Source: UBA11606 sp965243715 (GTDB taxonomy: Bacteria; Actinomycetota; Acidimicrobiia; Acidimicrobiales; Aldehydirespiratoraceae). From it: DNA of 64,000 bases. The position numbers and the translations under genes are program-made. The stretch is taken from NCBI GenBank assembly GCA_965243715.1, contig CBDEVU010000006.1, positions 239,516 to 303,515 of the forward strand, given 5' to 3'. Under the pieces are notes generated by a model. That model was not told the DNA's origin and did not search any database. It worked only from the letters and a program-made list of their open reading frames with translations. Below are positions 9,428 to 17,573 of the stretch, piece after piece (position 1 is the first letter of the stretch; the number at the start of each line of letters is the position of its first letter).

Positions 9428-10135
9428 ATGACGACCGCAGTGGTAACCGGTGGCACCCGCGGCATTGGACGATGCGTCGCCGAGCGCCTCGCCGAACTAG
9501 GCCACCGCACTGTGGCGCTGGGACGTACCCCTGTTGATGACCTGCAGACGGTTGAGTTTCTGCGGTGCGACGTCAGCGATGCTCGAAGCGTGGAGCAGGT
9601 ATTTGCCGAGATCGGCGTGGTCGACATATTGGTCAACAACGCCGGAATCTCTTCGGCTAACCCACTGGCAAGAACCACCGAAGAACAGTGGGCGCGAAAC
9701 CTAGCCGTAAACGCCACCGGACCCTTCTTATGCTCGCGGGCGGTACTGCCCAGAATGAGAGACCAAGACTTCGGCCGGATTGTTACCGTAGCCTCGACCG
9801 CAAGCCTAGAGGGTGCCCCCTACGTCGCTGCCTATACCGCCTCCAAACATGCTGTTCTCGGACTCATGCGCGTCATCGCTGCCGAAGTGGCCGACACTGG
9901 CATCACGGCCAACACGGTCTTGCCAACATACGTACGCACCGATATGACCATCAACACAATAGAGAATATTGCCCAAAAGACCGGCACCGATCTCGCCACA
10001 GCGGAACACCGGTTAACCCTTACGACACCGCACGGACGAATTCTAGAGATCAGCGAAGTCGCCGACGTAATTCTTGACCTCATCAACACATCAGATAACG
10101 GGCGGGAAGTCCTGCTCGATGGAGCAGACGTATGA
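9428..10135 (+). CDS. Short-chain dehydrogenase/reductase of the aminobenzoate cluster
   Basis: A 235-residue classical SDR: TGGTRGIG cofactor loop at residues 8-15, NNAG near 75, a catalytic serine in TVASTAS, and YTASK (Tyr-x3-Lys) near 137. It would oxidise or reduce a hydroxyl/keto group using NAD(P). In this setting it most likely acts on a ring-opened or hydroxylated CoA intermediate. AAGGAG precedes the ATG at good spacing. The stop overlaps the next start (ATGA), so it is translationally coupled to the hydratase. Confidence 0.85.
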   Translation: MTTAVVTGGTRGIGRCVAERLAELGHRTVALGRTPVDDLQTVEFLRCDVSDARSVEQVFAEIGVVDILVNNAGISSANPLARTTEEQWARNLAVNATGPFLCSRAVLPRMRDQDFGRIVTVASTASLEGAPYVAAYTASKHAVLGLMRVIAAEVADTGITANTVLPTYVRTDMTINTIENIAQKTGTDLATAEHRLTLTTPHGRILEISEVADVILDLINTSDNGREVLLDGADV

Positions 10136-10956
10136 GCTTTCGAGCCACTCCACCGTTCGTCGACCACTGGAAGCACTTTGACTTCAAGATCGACGACCGA
10201 GTCGCGACCATTACCTTTAACCGACCGGAGAAACTGAACGCGCTCACTTTCGACGTGTACGCCGACCTCCGAGATCTATTTAGAGAACTGCCCCTCCGCG
10301 ACGACGTCGACGCCATTGTCATAACCGGAGCGGGTAAAGGGTTCTGCTCGGGCGGTGATGTGAACGAAATCATCGGCGAACTACTCAAGTTCAACCCGAA
10401 ACAACTCTTGGAGTTCACTCGGATGACGGGGGCGGTTATCCAGAACATGCGTGAATGCCAAACGCCGATCATCGCCGCGATCAACGGCACCGTGGCTGGT
10501 GCAGGGGCCGTCATCGCGCTTGCTTCGGACTTCCGCATTTGCGTACCGACAGCGAAGTTTCGGTTCTTGTTCACCAATGTTGGCTTGTCCGGCGGCGACA
10601 TGGGTTCCGCCTACCTCCTTCCCCAACTGGTCGGCCTCGGTCGAGCCACCGAAATTCTCATGTTCGGCGATCCCGTACCGGCCGCTGACGCGGTCACCAT
10701 TGGACTCGCCAATCGCGTCGTGGAACCCGACCGACTCCTGGCAGAGGCGTACGCCGTGGCTCGACGTATCGCCGATGGGCCACGTTTCGCATATGCCGCG
10801 ACCAAGTTGCTCATCACACGCGAGGCCGATATGGGCCTATCGGGCGCCATCGAATTCGAGGGAATGACCCAAGCGCTTTTGATGAATACCGAAGACCACG
10901 CCGAGTTCCACGCTGCGTTCAACCGCGGCGAAACCCCCAACTGGAAGGGCCAATAA
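10132..10956 (+). CDS. Enoyl-CoA hydratase/isomerase family protein
   Basis: A 274-residue crotonase-fold protein. The oxyanion-hole motifs are GKGFCSGGDVNEI (about residue 64) and INGTVAGAGAVIALASDFR (about 119). The stretch that usually carries the second catalytic Glu reads VGLSGGDMGSAYLLP, with Asp in the region, as in several crotonases that do not hydrate simple enoyl-CoAs. It probably hydrates the ring intermediate or opens the ring in the 2-aminobenzoyl-CoA route. It overlaps the upstream dehydrogenase by 4 bp, and the next start follows at once. Confidence 0.85.
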   Translation: MSFRATPPFVDHWKHFDFKIDDRVATITFNRPEKLNALTFDVYADLRDLFRELPLRDDVDAIVITGAGKGFCSGGDVNEIIGELLKFNPKQLLEFTRMTGAVIQNMRECQTPIIAAINGTVAGAGAVIALASDFRICVPTAKFRFLFTNVGLSGGDMGSAYLLPQLVGLGRATEILMFGDPVPAADAVTIGLANRVVEPDRLLAEAYAVARRIADGPRFAYAATKLLITREADMGLSGAIEFEGMTQALLMNTEDHAEFHAAFNRGETPNWKGQ

Positions 10957-10957
10957 G

Positions 10958-11377
10958 GTGTACGGTCCGCACACCCTCATCAACCCCGAAACTATGCCCC
11001 CGGCAAAGGGATTCACCCACGCCGTGCTGCCTGCGGCGGGAAAAACCGTCTATCTAGCAGGACAGATCGCGGCCAACGCGAGCGGCGACGTAATCGGCGC
11101 TACGTTCTCCGCACAATACGATCAAGCACTCGCCAACGTCGTCTCGGCGCTCGCCGCGGCGGGCGCTGCCCCTAACTCGATCGTCTCGCTCGTGGTATAC
11201 ACAACCTCTATGCAGGACTACCGAAACGAATTGCGCGAGGTCGGGGTGGCCCATCGAAAACATCTAGGCCGCCATTTCCCCGCCATGGCAATGCTCGGGG
11301 TAACCGAACTCTACGAACCGGCGGCTCAAGTCGAGATCATCGCCGTGGCCGTCATACCTGAACTAGGAGAAGAGTGA
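10958..11377 (+). CDS. Rid (YjgF/YER057c/UK114) family protein lacking the RidA arginine
   Basis: A 139-residue single-domain Rid protein: VYLAGQIAANASGDVIG (the family's 'SGQIP' region), then QALANVVSALAAAGA, and EIIAVAV at the end. RidA proteins hydrolyse enamines/imines and need an Arg in the FPARS motif to hold the substrate carboxylate. Here that motif reads FPAMAML, so the Arg is replaced by Met. This places it outside the RidA subgroup. A substrate without a free alpha-carboxylate, such as an amino-cyclohexenoyl-CoA enamine made by the neighbouring monooxygenase/reductase, would fit. GTG start, 1 bp after the hydratase stop. Confidence 0.85.
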   Translation: MYGPHTLINPETMPPAKGFTHAVLPAAGKTVYLAGQIAANASGDVIGATFSAQYDQALANVVSALAAAGAAPNSIVSLVVYTTSMQDYRNELREVGVAHRKHLGRHFPAMAMLGVTELYEPAAQVEIIAVAVIPELGEE

Positions 11378-11378
11378 C

Positions 11379-11663
11379 ATGATTTTTGCCTTCGTGCTCA
11401 TCGCAGCAGAACCCAAGCGGATAGTCGCCCTAGCTGAGGAGTTAGCCGAGTTGCCGGGAGTCCGCGAGGTCCACTCCACCGCGGGAAGCGAAGTGTCCCT
11501 CATTGCCATGCTGGGGGTGACGACCCACGAACAAATCGCCGAGCTCGTTACCGAAGCTGTTTGCAGTCTGGAAGGCGTGAAGAGCACGCAAACCCTGATT
11601 TCCTTCCGCCGTTACAGTTCGCAGCAACTGGATGTGGCATACGACATTTTCTCCAGCGACTAA
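11379..11663 (+). CDS. Stand-alone Lrp/AsnC ligand-binding (RAM) domain protein
   Basis: The 94 residues match only the C-terminal alpha-beta ligand-binding domain of Lrp/AsnC regulators (FVLIAAEPKRIVALAEELAE, then a GVREVHSTAGSEVSLIAML strand pair and a last beta strand). There is no DNA-binding helix-turn-helix. Such proteins oligomerise and bind amino acids. It starts 1 bp after the Rid gene and is followed by the ligase gene, so it is part of the aminobenzoate operon. It could sense an amino-acid-like intermediate or partner a full-length Lrp protein elsewhere. Its exact role is unknown. Confidence 0.75.
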   Translation: MIFAFVLIAAEPKRIVALAEELAELPGVREVHSTAGSEVSLIAMLGVTTHEQIAELVTEAVCSLEGVKSTQTLISFRRYSSQQLDVAYDIFSSD

Positions 11664-11689
11664 CTGCTCTACTAGACCGTAGGACACCA

Positions 11690-13327
11690 ATGCTTGGCCC
11701 AAGTTCCCACACCGATACCTTTGCGCGTGACAATCTCCCTCCGAGGGAGGACTGGCCGGACTTCTTGTTGGAGGAGTTTCCGTATCCGGATTTCCTGAAC
11801 GTGGCTTACGAATTGACTGACGTCATGGTGGAGAGAGGGTTCGGCGATCACACCGCACTTATTGGCAACGGTCGGCGCCGTACCTACAAAGAACTCACCG
11901 ACTGGACAAATCGAATCGCTAACGTCTTGCGTAACGACCTTGGCATCGAACCCGGAAACCGGGTCCTTATTCGGTCAGCCAACAACCCGGCCATGGTGGC
12001 TTGCTGGCTGGCCGCGACCAAGGCCGGGGCCGTGGTGATCAACACCATGCCGCTTCTTCGGGCCGCCGAACTGGAAACTATTGTCGACATTGCCAAGGTC
12101 AGCCACGTGCTTTGCGATACTCGACTGCTCGACGAGATAGAAACATTCGCTGAGACTAACAAGTACATCCGCAAAGTTATCGGCTTCGACGGGACCTCCA
12201 ATCACGACGCCGAGCTCGATCGCCTCGCGCTTGAACAATCAGTACGTTTCGAGGTTGTCCCGACAGGGCGCGACGACGTTGCATTACTCGGCTTTACCTC
12301 AGGTACAACCGGCACGCCAAAAGCAACAATGCACTTTCATCGGGATCTATTGATCATCGCTGACGGCTACGCGAAGGACGTGCTCGGGGTGCAACCCGAT
12401 GACGTCTTCGTCGGATCACCACCGCTGGCGTTCACTTTCGGCCTCGGAGGACTGGCGGTGTTTCCGTTGCGCTTCGGGGCCACGGTGACGCTCTTAGAGA
12501 ACACGAGCCCGCCGAACCTGATCAAGATCATTCAGAAATACCAGGCCACGATCTGTTTCACCGCGCCCACGGCCTACCGAGCGATGCTGACTGCCATGGA
12601 TACCGGCATTGACTTTTCCAGTTTGCGTATTGCCGTATCGGCGGGCGAGACGCTGCCCCGTCCGGTCTACGAAGAGTGGATTGCCAAGACAGGGCGACCA
12701 ATACTCGACGGGATCGGAGCGACCGAACTGTTGCACATTTTCATATCCAACACCCAAGATGCTCACGCTCCGGCATCCACCGGTAAACCAATTCGCGGTT
12801 ACGAGGCCAAAATCGTCGATGACGCTGGCAACGATATGCCCTGCGGCGAGGTGGGCCGCCTAGTGGTTCGTGGCCCCACCGGTTGTCGTTACCTTGGCGA
12901 CGAACGACAGTCGCGGTATGTAGTTGACGGCTGGAATGTCACCGGCGATAGCTTCTCGATGGACCAGGACGGATTGTTTCACTTCGCGGCCCGCAACGAC
13001 GACATGATCGTCTCCGGCGGCTATAACATCGCCGGTCCCGAGGTCGAAGCGGTCTTGCTGGGCCATTCGCTGGTGTCGGAGTGTGCCGTCGTTGGCGTTC
13101 CCGATACCGACAGGGGGGCAATCGTTCAGGCTCACGTCGTCCTGAACGATCCAGACAAGGCCAGTGACGGGACCGTCGAGTTGCTTCAGAACTACGTGAA
13201 GCAAACAATTGCTCCCTACAAATACCCGCGGTCGATTGTCTTTATAGAAGCACTTCCCAAAACTCAGACAGGGAAGGTGCAACGACACGTCCTCAGAGCA
13301 GCCGCGGTTAGCCAGAGCTCGATCTGA
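11690..13327 (+). CDS. 2-aminobenzoate-CoA ligase-like AMP-forming acyl-CoA synthetase
   Basis: A 545-residue ANL-family ligase. The AMP-binding P-loop FTSGTTGTPKATMHFHRDL is near residue 200, ATELLHIF near 344 is the family's A5 motif, NVTGDSFSMDQDGLFHFAARNDDMI is the A7-A8 hinge region (cut here for length), and PKTQTGKVQRH carries the catalytic Lys at the C terminus. The PREDWPDFLL N-terminus and HIF in place of the usual Glu-Met-x-Gly resemble benzoate/2-aminobenzoate-CoA ligases. It would activate anthranilate with CoA and ATP, the entry step for the monooxygenase/reductase. ATG 11690 is used because the N-terminal family motif starts there; the frame extends upstream into the preceding gene. 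Confidence 0.85.
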   Translation: MLGPSSHTDTFARDNLPPREDWPDFLLEEFPYPDFLNVAYELTDVMVERGFGDHTALIGNGRRRTYKELTDWTNRIANVLRNDLGIEPGNRVLIRSANNPAMVACWLAATKAGAVVINTMPLLRAAELETIVDIAKVSHVLCDTRLLDEIETFAETNKYIRKVIGFDGTSNHDAELDRLALEQSVRFEVVPTGRDDVALLGFTSGTTGTPKATMHFHRDLLIIADGYAKDVLGVQPDDVFVGSPPLAFTFGLGGLAVFPLRFGATVTLLENTSPPNLIKIIQKYQATICFTAPTAYRAMLTAMDTGIDFSSLRIAVSAGETLPRPVYEEWIAKTGRPILDGIGATELLHIFISNTQDAHAPASTGKPIRGYEAKIVDDAGNDMPCGEVGRLVVRGPTGCRYLGDERQSRYVVDGWNVTGDSFSMDQDGLFHFAARNDDMIVSGGYNIAGPEVEAVLLGHSLVSECAVVGVPDTDRGAIVQAHVVLNDPDKASDGTVELLQNYVKQTIAPYKYPRSIVFIEALPKTQTGKVQRHVLRAAAVSQSSI

Positions 13328-13349
13328 GGGATGACCACATTGGCGGAAT

Positions 13350-13406
13350 GCATAACTTTGCGCTGATTCGCAAAGTTCTTATAACGCGCATAACTTTGCG
13401 TATACT
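13350..13406 (+). promoter_or_regulatory. Three-site operator and leaderless promoter of the AlbA_2 regulator
   Basis: GCATAACTTTGCG occurs twice (13350-13362 and 13388-13400) with an inverted CGCAAAGTT between them (13369-13377). The first and middle sites form a 9-bp inverted repeat with a 6-bp spacer. The right site abuts a -10 box TATACT (13401-13406), and the GTG start follows after 6 nt. This suggests a leaderless transcript shut down by the encoded DNA-binding protein. Confidence 0.6.
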
Positions 13407-13412
13407 CGACGT

Positions 13413-15074
13413 GTGGATCAAGTTGAGCTTCGACGCCTCCTCATCGAGCGCGAATCCTTAACCGTCGAGTTCAAGGGCAGGTCGGTCAACGACACTGAAC
13501 TTGTTGAGGCGGTGGCGTGTCTAGCCAACGGTAGTGGCGGAACCTTGCTGGTGGGCGTTGACGACGACGGAGTGGTAGTAGGTGCTCTCCCACGCCACGG
13601 CAGCGAGACCGTGCCGCGCCGAGTCGAGGCTCTCATCGTCAACAAGACCGAACCGGCCGTGCTCGCTAGATGCACGCTCGCGGAGATCGACGGCCGCGAC
13701 GTCATCGTTATTGCGGTACCGACTGCATCCAGCGTCGTGGCGACAAGCGACGGCCGCTACGTCCGACGTGCCATCGACGTCCATGGGCAACCGCAGTGCT
13801 TGCCCATGCGCCCTCATGACGTTGTAGCCCGCGCCGGAAGTGTTGGAGCGCAGGACTACTCCAGGGTGGTCGTCTCAGGGTTGACATTCGATGAGTTGTC
13901 GGCGAGCGAGTTCGAACTATTCCGCAAGTTCGTCCGAGTTGGTGGCGACGATGCCCTTCTGAACTTGTCGAACGCCGATCTGCTCCGAGCGCTGGACTTC
14001 TTGAACGCCGATAGTCAGTTGACTGTTGGTGCGCTCCTTATCTTCGGGACCTCTACCGCGATCGCTAGTTACCTTCCGGCCTACGAGGTTGGATTCCAAG
14101 AGCTAGACGGATTTGAGGTTCGGGCCAGCGAGGACGGATCCACGCCACTGCTGCGGGCCATGGTCGAGGTAACCGACCGAGTTCAGGCCCGTAACCCAGT
14201 CGAGGAGATTGAGATCGGCTTCTTGCGCGTACCGTTGCCGCGTTTTGCCGACGTGACGATCCGCGAGTTGATTGCCAACGCACTTGTTCATCGCGACTAT
14301 TCGGCTAACGGACCGACGATAATCGAGGTGACCAAAGATGCGCTAGTTGTCTCCAACCCGGGTGGGCTTCCCGAGGGGGTGACCACATCGAACCTGTTGA
14401 CTACCCCGCCGCGGCCACGCAACCCGGCATTGGCTGATGCCTTTAAGCGAGCCGGTGTCGTCGAGCGAACGAGTCGAGGCATCAATCGTGCGTTTGCCAG
14501 CCAACTGGCCCTGGGTCGGCCCGCCCCGGACTACAGCAGGGGTACGGCTAGCTCGGTAGTGGCGCGTGTACGGTCTGGGCCTGCCGACAAAGAGCTAGCA
14601 GGCTTTATCGCCGAAGCTCGCCGTGACGGCCAAGAGTTTTCGCTCGAAGACCTTATTACTTTGCACGAGATCAGGCTGGAACGACGCATCACTACGGCGC
14701 GGGCCGCGGAACTGTTCCAGGTTAACCAGCACGAGGCTCGGGCCGCTCTCAACCAACTGGCCGATCGAGGTTTAGTTGAGGCACGCGGCGATGGCAAGGG
14801 CCGGACCTACCACCTAGCCGCCGCCCTCTACGACCAACTCGGCGAATCAGTCCAATACGTCCGAGCACGAGGATTCGACGACATCCAACAAGAACAAATG
14901 GTGCTCACCTTTATCGATCGGCACGGCTCCATCACCAGACGCGACACATCCGTACTCTGCCAGATCGAACCCGAACGAGCCAGTCGGCTTCTTCGGCGCC
15001 TGCGCGACGAGGGAAAGCTCAACCTGTTGGGCGAGAAGCGATCCTCGCGCTACGTGAAACCAAAAGAACGCTGA
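13413..15074 (+). CDS. AlbA_2/Schlafen-type domain protein with GHKL-like ATP-binding domain and C-terminal winged helices
   Basis: A 553-residue regulator-like protein. Residues 11-125 form an AlbA_2 (Schlafen AAA_4) domain: VEFKGRSVNDTELVEAVACL, then GGTLLVGVDDDG. Around 280-360 lies a HATPase_c_4-like segment (IRELIANALVHRDYS and GVVERTSRGINRAF). The C terminus has two helix-turn-helix-like stretches (about 420-450 and 500-545). This layout is common among so-called RecG-like or transcriptional-regulator proteins near mobile elements. GTG 13413 lies 6 nt after the -10, with repeated operators upstream, pointing to autorepression. It precedes the composite restriction operon by 135 bp and may control it. 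Confidence 0.8.
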   Translation: MDQVELRRLLIERESLTVEFKGRSVNDTELVEAVACLANGSGGTLLVGVDDDGVVVGALPRHGSETVPRRVEALIVNKTEPAVLARCTLAEIDGRDVIVIAVPTASSVVATSDGRYVRRAIDVHGQPQCLPMRPHDVVARAGSVGAQDYSRVVVSGLTFDELSASEFELFRKFVRVGGDDALLNLSNADLLRALDFLNADSQLTVGALLIFGTSTAIASYLPAYEVGFQELDGFEVRASEDGSTPLLRAMVEVTDRVQARNPVEEIEIGFLRVPLPRFADVTIRELIANALVHRDYSANGPTIIEVTKDALVVSNPGGLPEGVTTSNLLTTPPRPRNPALADAFKRAGVVERTSRGINRAFASQLALGRPAPDYSRGTASSVVARVRSGPADKELAGFIAEARRDGQEFSLEDLITLHEIRLERRITTARAAELFQVNQHEARAALNQLADRGLVEARGDGKGRTYHLAAALYDQLGESVQYVRARGFDDIQQEQMVLTFIDRHGSITRRDTSVLCQIEPERASRLLRRLRDEGKLNLLGEKRSSRYVKPKER

Positions 15075-15209
15075 CCTGTTCCGTCCTCGCCCGTGGTTCG
15101 GAGCGATTCCCTGTGCGTCTGGACTCGCGAGGTCAGGTTTCCTACACTCACGAGATGGGCCGTCAGCTAGCGAGTGTTCTCTGCCGCTCTCGGACCGGTT
15201 CGCGGGCCG

Positions 15210-15614
15210 ATGTTTGACAACGACTGGGAGTCCATTCGACGCGAACTCGACTTCGAGCACATTTTCCAATACCCCGCTGGCTCGTGGTTCCGTGTCGATG
15301 ACGAATTGATCAAGCGTAAGGGTCGTAAGAGCAAGGGGACTGCGTTCGCCGACAAAACTGGCAAGCGACCCGTCCTCCTTGCTTCCCGGCCGGGACCAAA
15401 TGCGGTTCTGTACTCACGATCGACGCAGAGCGGGGGCAACGGGCTACCGCATCGCGCTCATACTCACGGCGACTGTTCTATTACCAAGTCCGGGTCAATC
15501 ATCTACAAAGTGCCGGTTACGGTGCCCTCGAGCGCTTTGGCTAAAGATTCCTTTTCCTGCTACGAACCTGACGAGGACCTGCTGGCGAAACTTTGGAAAC
15601 TGGCCGGACCATGA
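15210..15614 (+). CDS. Small protein, weak MazF/PemK-like resemblance
   Basis: A 134-residue soluble protein. Its central part, KRPVLLASRPGPNAVLYSRST, resembles the beta-barrel strands of PemK/MazF endoribonuclease toxins, and IIYKVPVTVPSSALAKDS could be the later barrel strand. The match is by eye and weak, and no catalytic set can be assigned. ATG 15210 begins the conserved-looking part; GTG 15174 in the same frame is possible. A TACACT box at 15143-15148 could serve as -10. The stop overlaps the next start (ATGA, 15611-15614), so it is co-translated with the sigma-like gene and heads the composite operon. Confidence 0.5.
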   Translation: MFDNDWESIRRELDFEHIFQYPAGSWFRVDDELIKRKGRKSKGTAFADKTGKRPVLLASRPGPNAVLYSRSTQSGGNGLPHRAHTHGDCSITKSGSIIYKVPVTVPSSALAKDSFSCYEPDEDLLAKLWKLAGP

Positions 15615-16585
15615 GGTTCGCCGATCTGCGTAAAGAGTTTGAGGAAGTCAGGATTGGTCCTCAGATCTGGGGGTTAGTTGTCGAATTGTCGCGGGAGGTA
15701 GCGCATCGCTATCCCGAGGCCATCTACAACAACGGTTGGTCGTGGAACAGCGAGGCAATCGAGGAACTTGCTCAAGATGTGGTGGCCGATTGCCTGCTTG
15801 GCGAGGGACAACTCCAGTACATCTTCGATGAAGCCGAAACGCTGGAGAGTTTCAAGCGTTTGGCCGTGCGGCAGGTCAAACGGACGCTCTTTCGCCGGCG
15901 GTCCACGACCGTTGTCGATCGTCTGTTGCGTCGGATCAAGGAGATCATCGCCGCCCCTCCCTTCAGGGTCGATTTTGTCGGAAACGAGCGGTGGATCACG
16001 ACAGAAACGTCCTCGGCGTTGCTGCAGACGTTCGACCGGGCCACCCTGCGGCGTCTCGCTGATGAAGTCGGCGATATACCTCGCCTCCCACAGTCGCCAA
16101 TATCGAGTCGGGCCTCAATGGTCTACGCGTCACGCCATCTCCAAGAGTTAGTTGGCCGGGTCGTGGAGAAGACCGGTGGGGTCACCCAGAGCGACTTAGC
16201 CAAGATTCTTGAGATTCTTTTGACAGCGTGGGTGCCAACGTTCCTCGGTGGCTTTGAGGAGTCAGATATGCCCTTGACCGAGACAGTAGAAGACAGCGCC
16301 GAGGTGATAAACGTGCGCGAGTTCGTTACCAACCTTGCGACTTCCATGGACGATGCCGACTGCTCGGTGCTGCTGTGCAAAAGCCAAGGTGTTGCTGATT
16401 CGGCGATTGCGAAGCGCCTTGGCCGTTCTCGTCCATGGGTGGCGGATAAAAAGTCACGTCTACTGTCGACGATTGGCACTGCGGTCATGGCCGACATCCC
16501 AGTGGCGCGGCACGGCTTCGCTTTCGACCTTCTCCTCAGTGAGGCGGCGGCAAGACTAGAAGGTGAAAACGATGGTAATACCTGA
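15611..16585 (+). CDS. Sigma-factor-like protein of the composite operon
   Basis: The 324-residue protein has two stretches recalling sigma-70 family proteins. EEIAELAQDVV-like residues (actual EELAQDVVADCLL, about 53-65) with FKRLAVRQVKRTLFRRR (about 84-100) resemble region 2. SVLLCKSQGVADSAIAKRLG and RSRPWVADKKSRL (about 253-285) form a region-4-like helix-turn-helix. The middle is longer than in ECF sigma factors and has no recognised domain. It may be a dedicated transcription factor or a DNA-recognition subunit. ATG 15611 overlaps the upstream stop, and the 3' end overlaps the next gene. It is not recognisable as a housekeeping sigma factor. Confidence 0.55.
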   Translation: MRFADLRKEFEEVRIGPQIWGLVVELSREVAHRYPEAIYNNGWSWNSEAIEELAQDVVADCLLGEGQLQYIFDEAETLESFKRLAVRQVKRTLFRRRSTTVVDRLLRRIKEIIAAPPFRVDFVGNERWITTETSSALLQTFDRATLRRLADEVGDIPRLPQSPISSRASMVYASRHLQELVGRVVEKTGGVTQSDLAKILEILLTAWVPTFLGGFEESDMPLTETVEDSAEVINVREFVTNLATSMDDADCSVLLCKSQGVADSAIAKRLGRSRPWVADKKSRLLSTIGTAVMADIPVARHGFAFDLLLSEAAARLEGENDGNT

Positions 16586-17546
16586 GCGGATTCAGCGCGC
16601 GATAGAAGCGTCTAGGCCCGCGGCGGTCCCTGTTGAGGGACGGGTCCAGCGTGGCGATATTCGACTTGTTCGTCCCGTGCCTGACGGTGACGGGTCAGCG
16701 CGTTTGTGTGTAGTACTGCGGGTGGATTCTGTCGATGAGTTCACCGAGGTGATGCTCGTTCATGCCTATCTTGAACTTGCCACCGATTTCGATTTGATCG
16801 TCTGTCCGGAGGTGAGCGGACTGGCCTATCCGTTGGTGATCGAGAGCGATGTTCGCGGCGTGGTGTGGACGGCTACGCAGATTGGGCGTCTCGTGGGCCG
16901 GATCGGTGAAGATTCGCTAGGACTGCTTTCTGGGGTCTCGCGAGGCGAGCCAGACGGCGAAGCTGAACTCGGATTTCGCCTAGCGGGTCGGGCTGATCCT
17001 CGCTGGGCGTTCAAGGCGGCAGAGGGAGAGGCGCTCGCGGCTTTAGCAGGCGACTGCACGACATCCTTGCTCGAGGAGGGTTCGCCGTGGCATCTCGATC
17101 CCGGGCTCCTTTCGGCCACCCTGTTGGGCGAATCCACCGATGTTGAGTCGTTGCTGATCGAGTTGATGCAGGTACTCAGCGAAGAGGCGGTGTCTCTGAC
17201 GCTCGATGATCTTGATCTGGTGGCTACTTCTGAGGCTCTCTCTTTCGAACGGTTCCAAGAAGTGTTGGGCCGTGACCTAGGCCAGCTATACTTCGCCTCG
17301 CTCGGAAACCTGATTGATTCTGCCTTGGCCCGAACCGACCGCCGCGTTCCAGTATCGGAGTCAGGCACTTGGAGTGCCCCCCGAACAGCGGTTGCCGTTG
17401 AAACTATTCCCGCGTTGCGATCACCGCGCCTGATCACCTCCGCTCACCTCTGGGAAGGTGATGCCAACACCCTTCAATATAACCATTTTGTTGACGATGA
17501 GGAGATCGTGACATCAGTTGATGTCCGCCTCGTCGGTGCGACCTAA
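16572..17546 (+). CDS. Protein with PemK-like N-terminal barrel, composite operon
   Basis: A 324-residue soluble protein of unknown function. Residues 25-115 (RVQRGDIRLVRPVPDGDGS, then VVLRVDSVDEFTEVMLVHAY and YPLVIESDVRGVVWTATQI) follow the strand order of PemK/MazF-type SH3 barrels: a GDI opening, a mid 'E-V-x-V' strand, and a closing strand before a GRL turn. The C-terminal 200 residues are helical, acidic and unassigned. ATG 16572 is favoured over GTG 16563 because AAGGTG lies 6 nt upstream. It overlaps the sigma-like gene by 14 bp and lies 27 bp ahead of the ATPase gene, so the four proteins probably act together. Confidence 0.5.
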   Translation: MVIPERIQRAIEASRPAAVPVEGRVQRGDIRLVRPVPDGDGSARLCVVLRVDSVDEFTEVMLVHAYLELATDFDLIVCPEVSGLAYPLVIESDVRGVVWTATQIGRLVGRIGEDSLGLLSGVSRGEPDGEAELGFRLAGRADPRWAFKAAEGEALAALAGDCTTSLLEEGSPWHLDPGLLSATLLGESTDVESLLIELMQVLSEEAVSLTLDDLDLVATSEALSFERFQEVLGRDLGQLYFASLGNLIDSALARTDRRVPVSESGTWSAPRTAVAVETIPALRSPRLITSAHLWEGDANTLQYNHFVDDEEIVTSVDVRLVGAT

Positions 17547-17573
17547 CGACTCAAGAAAGGCTGGGTAAGTTTC

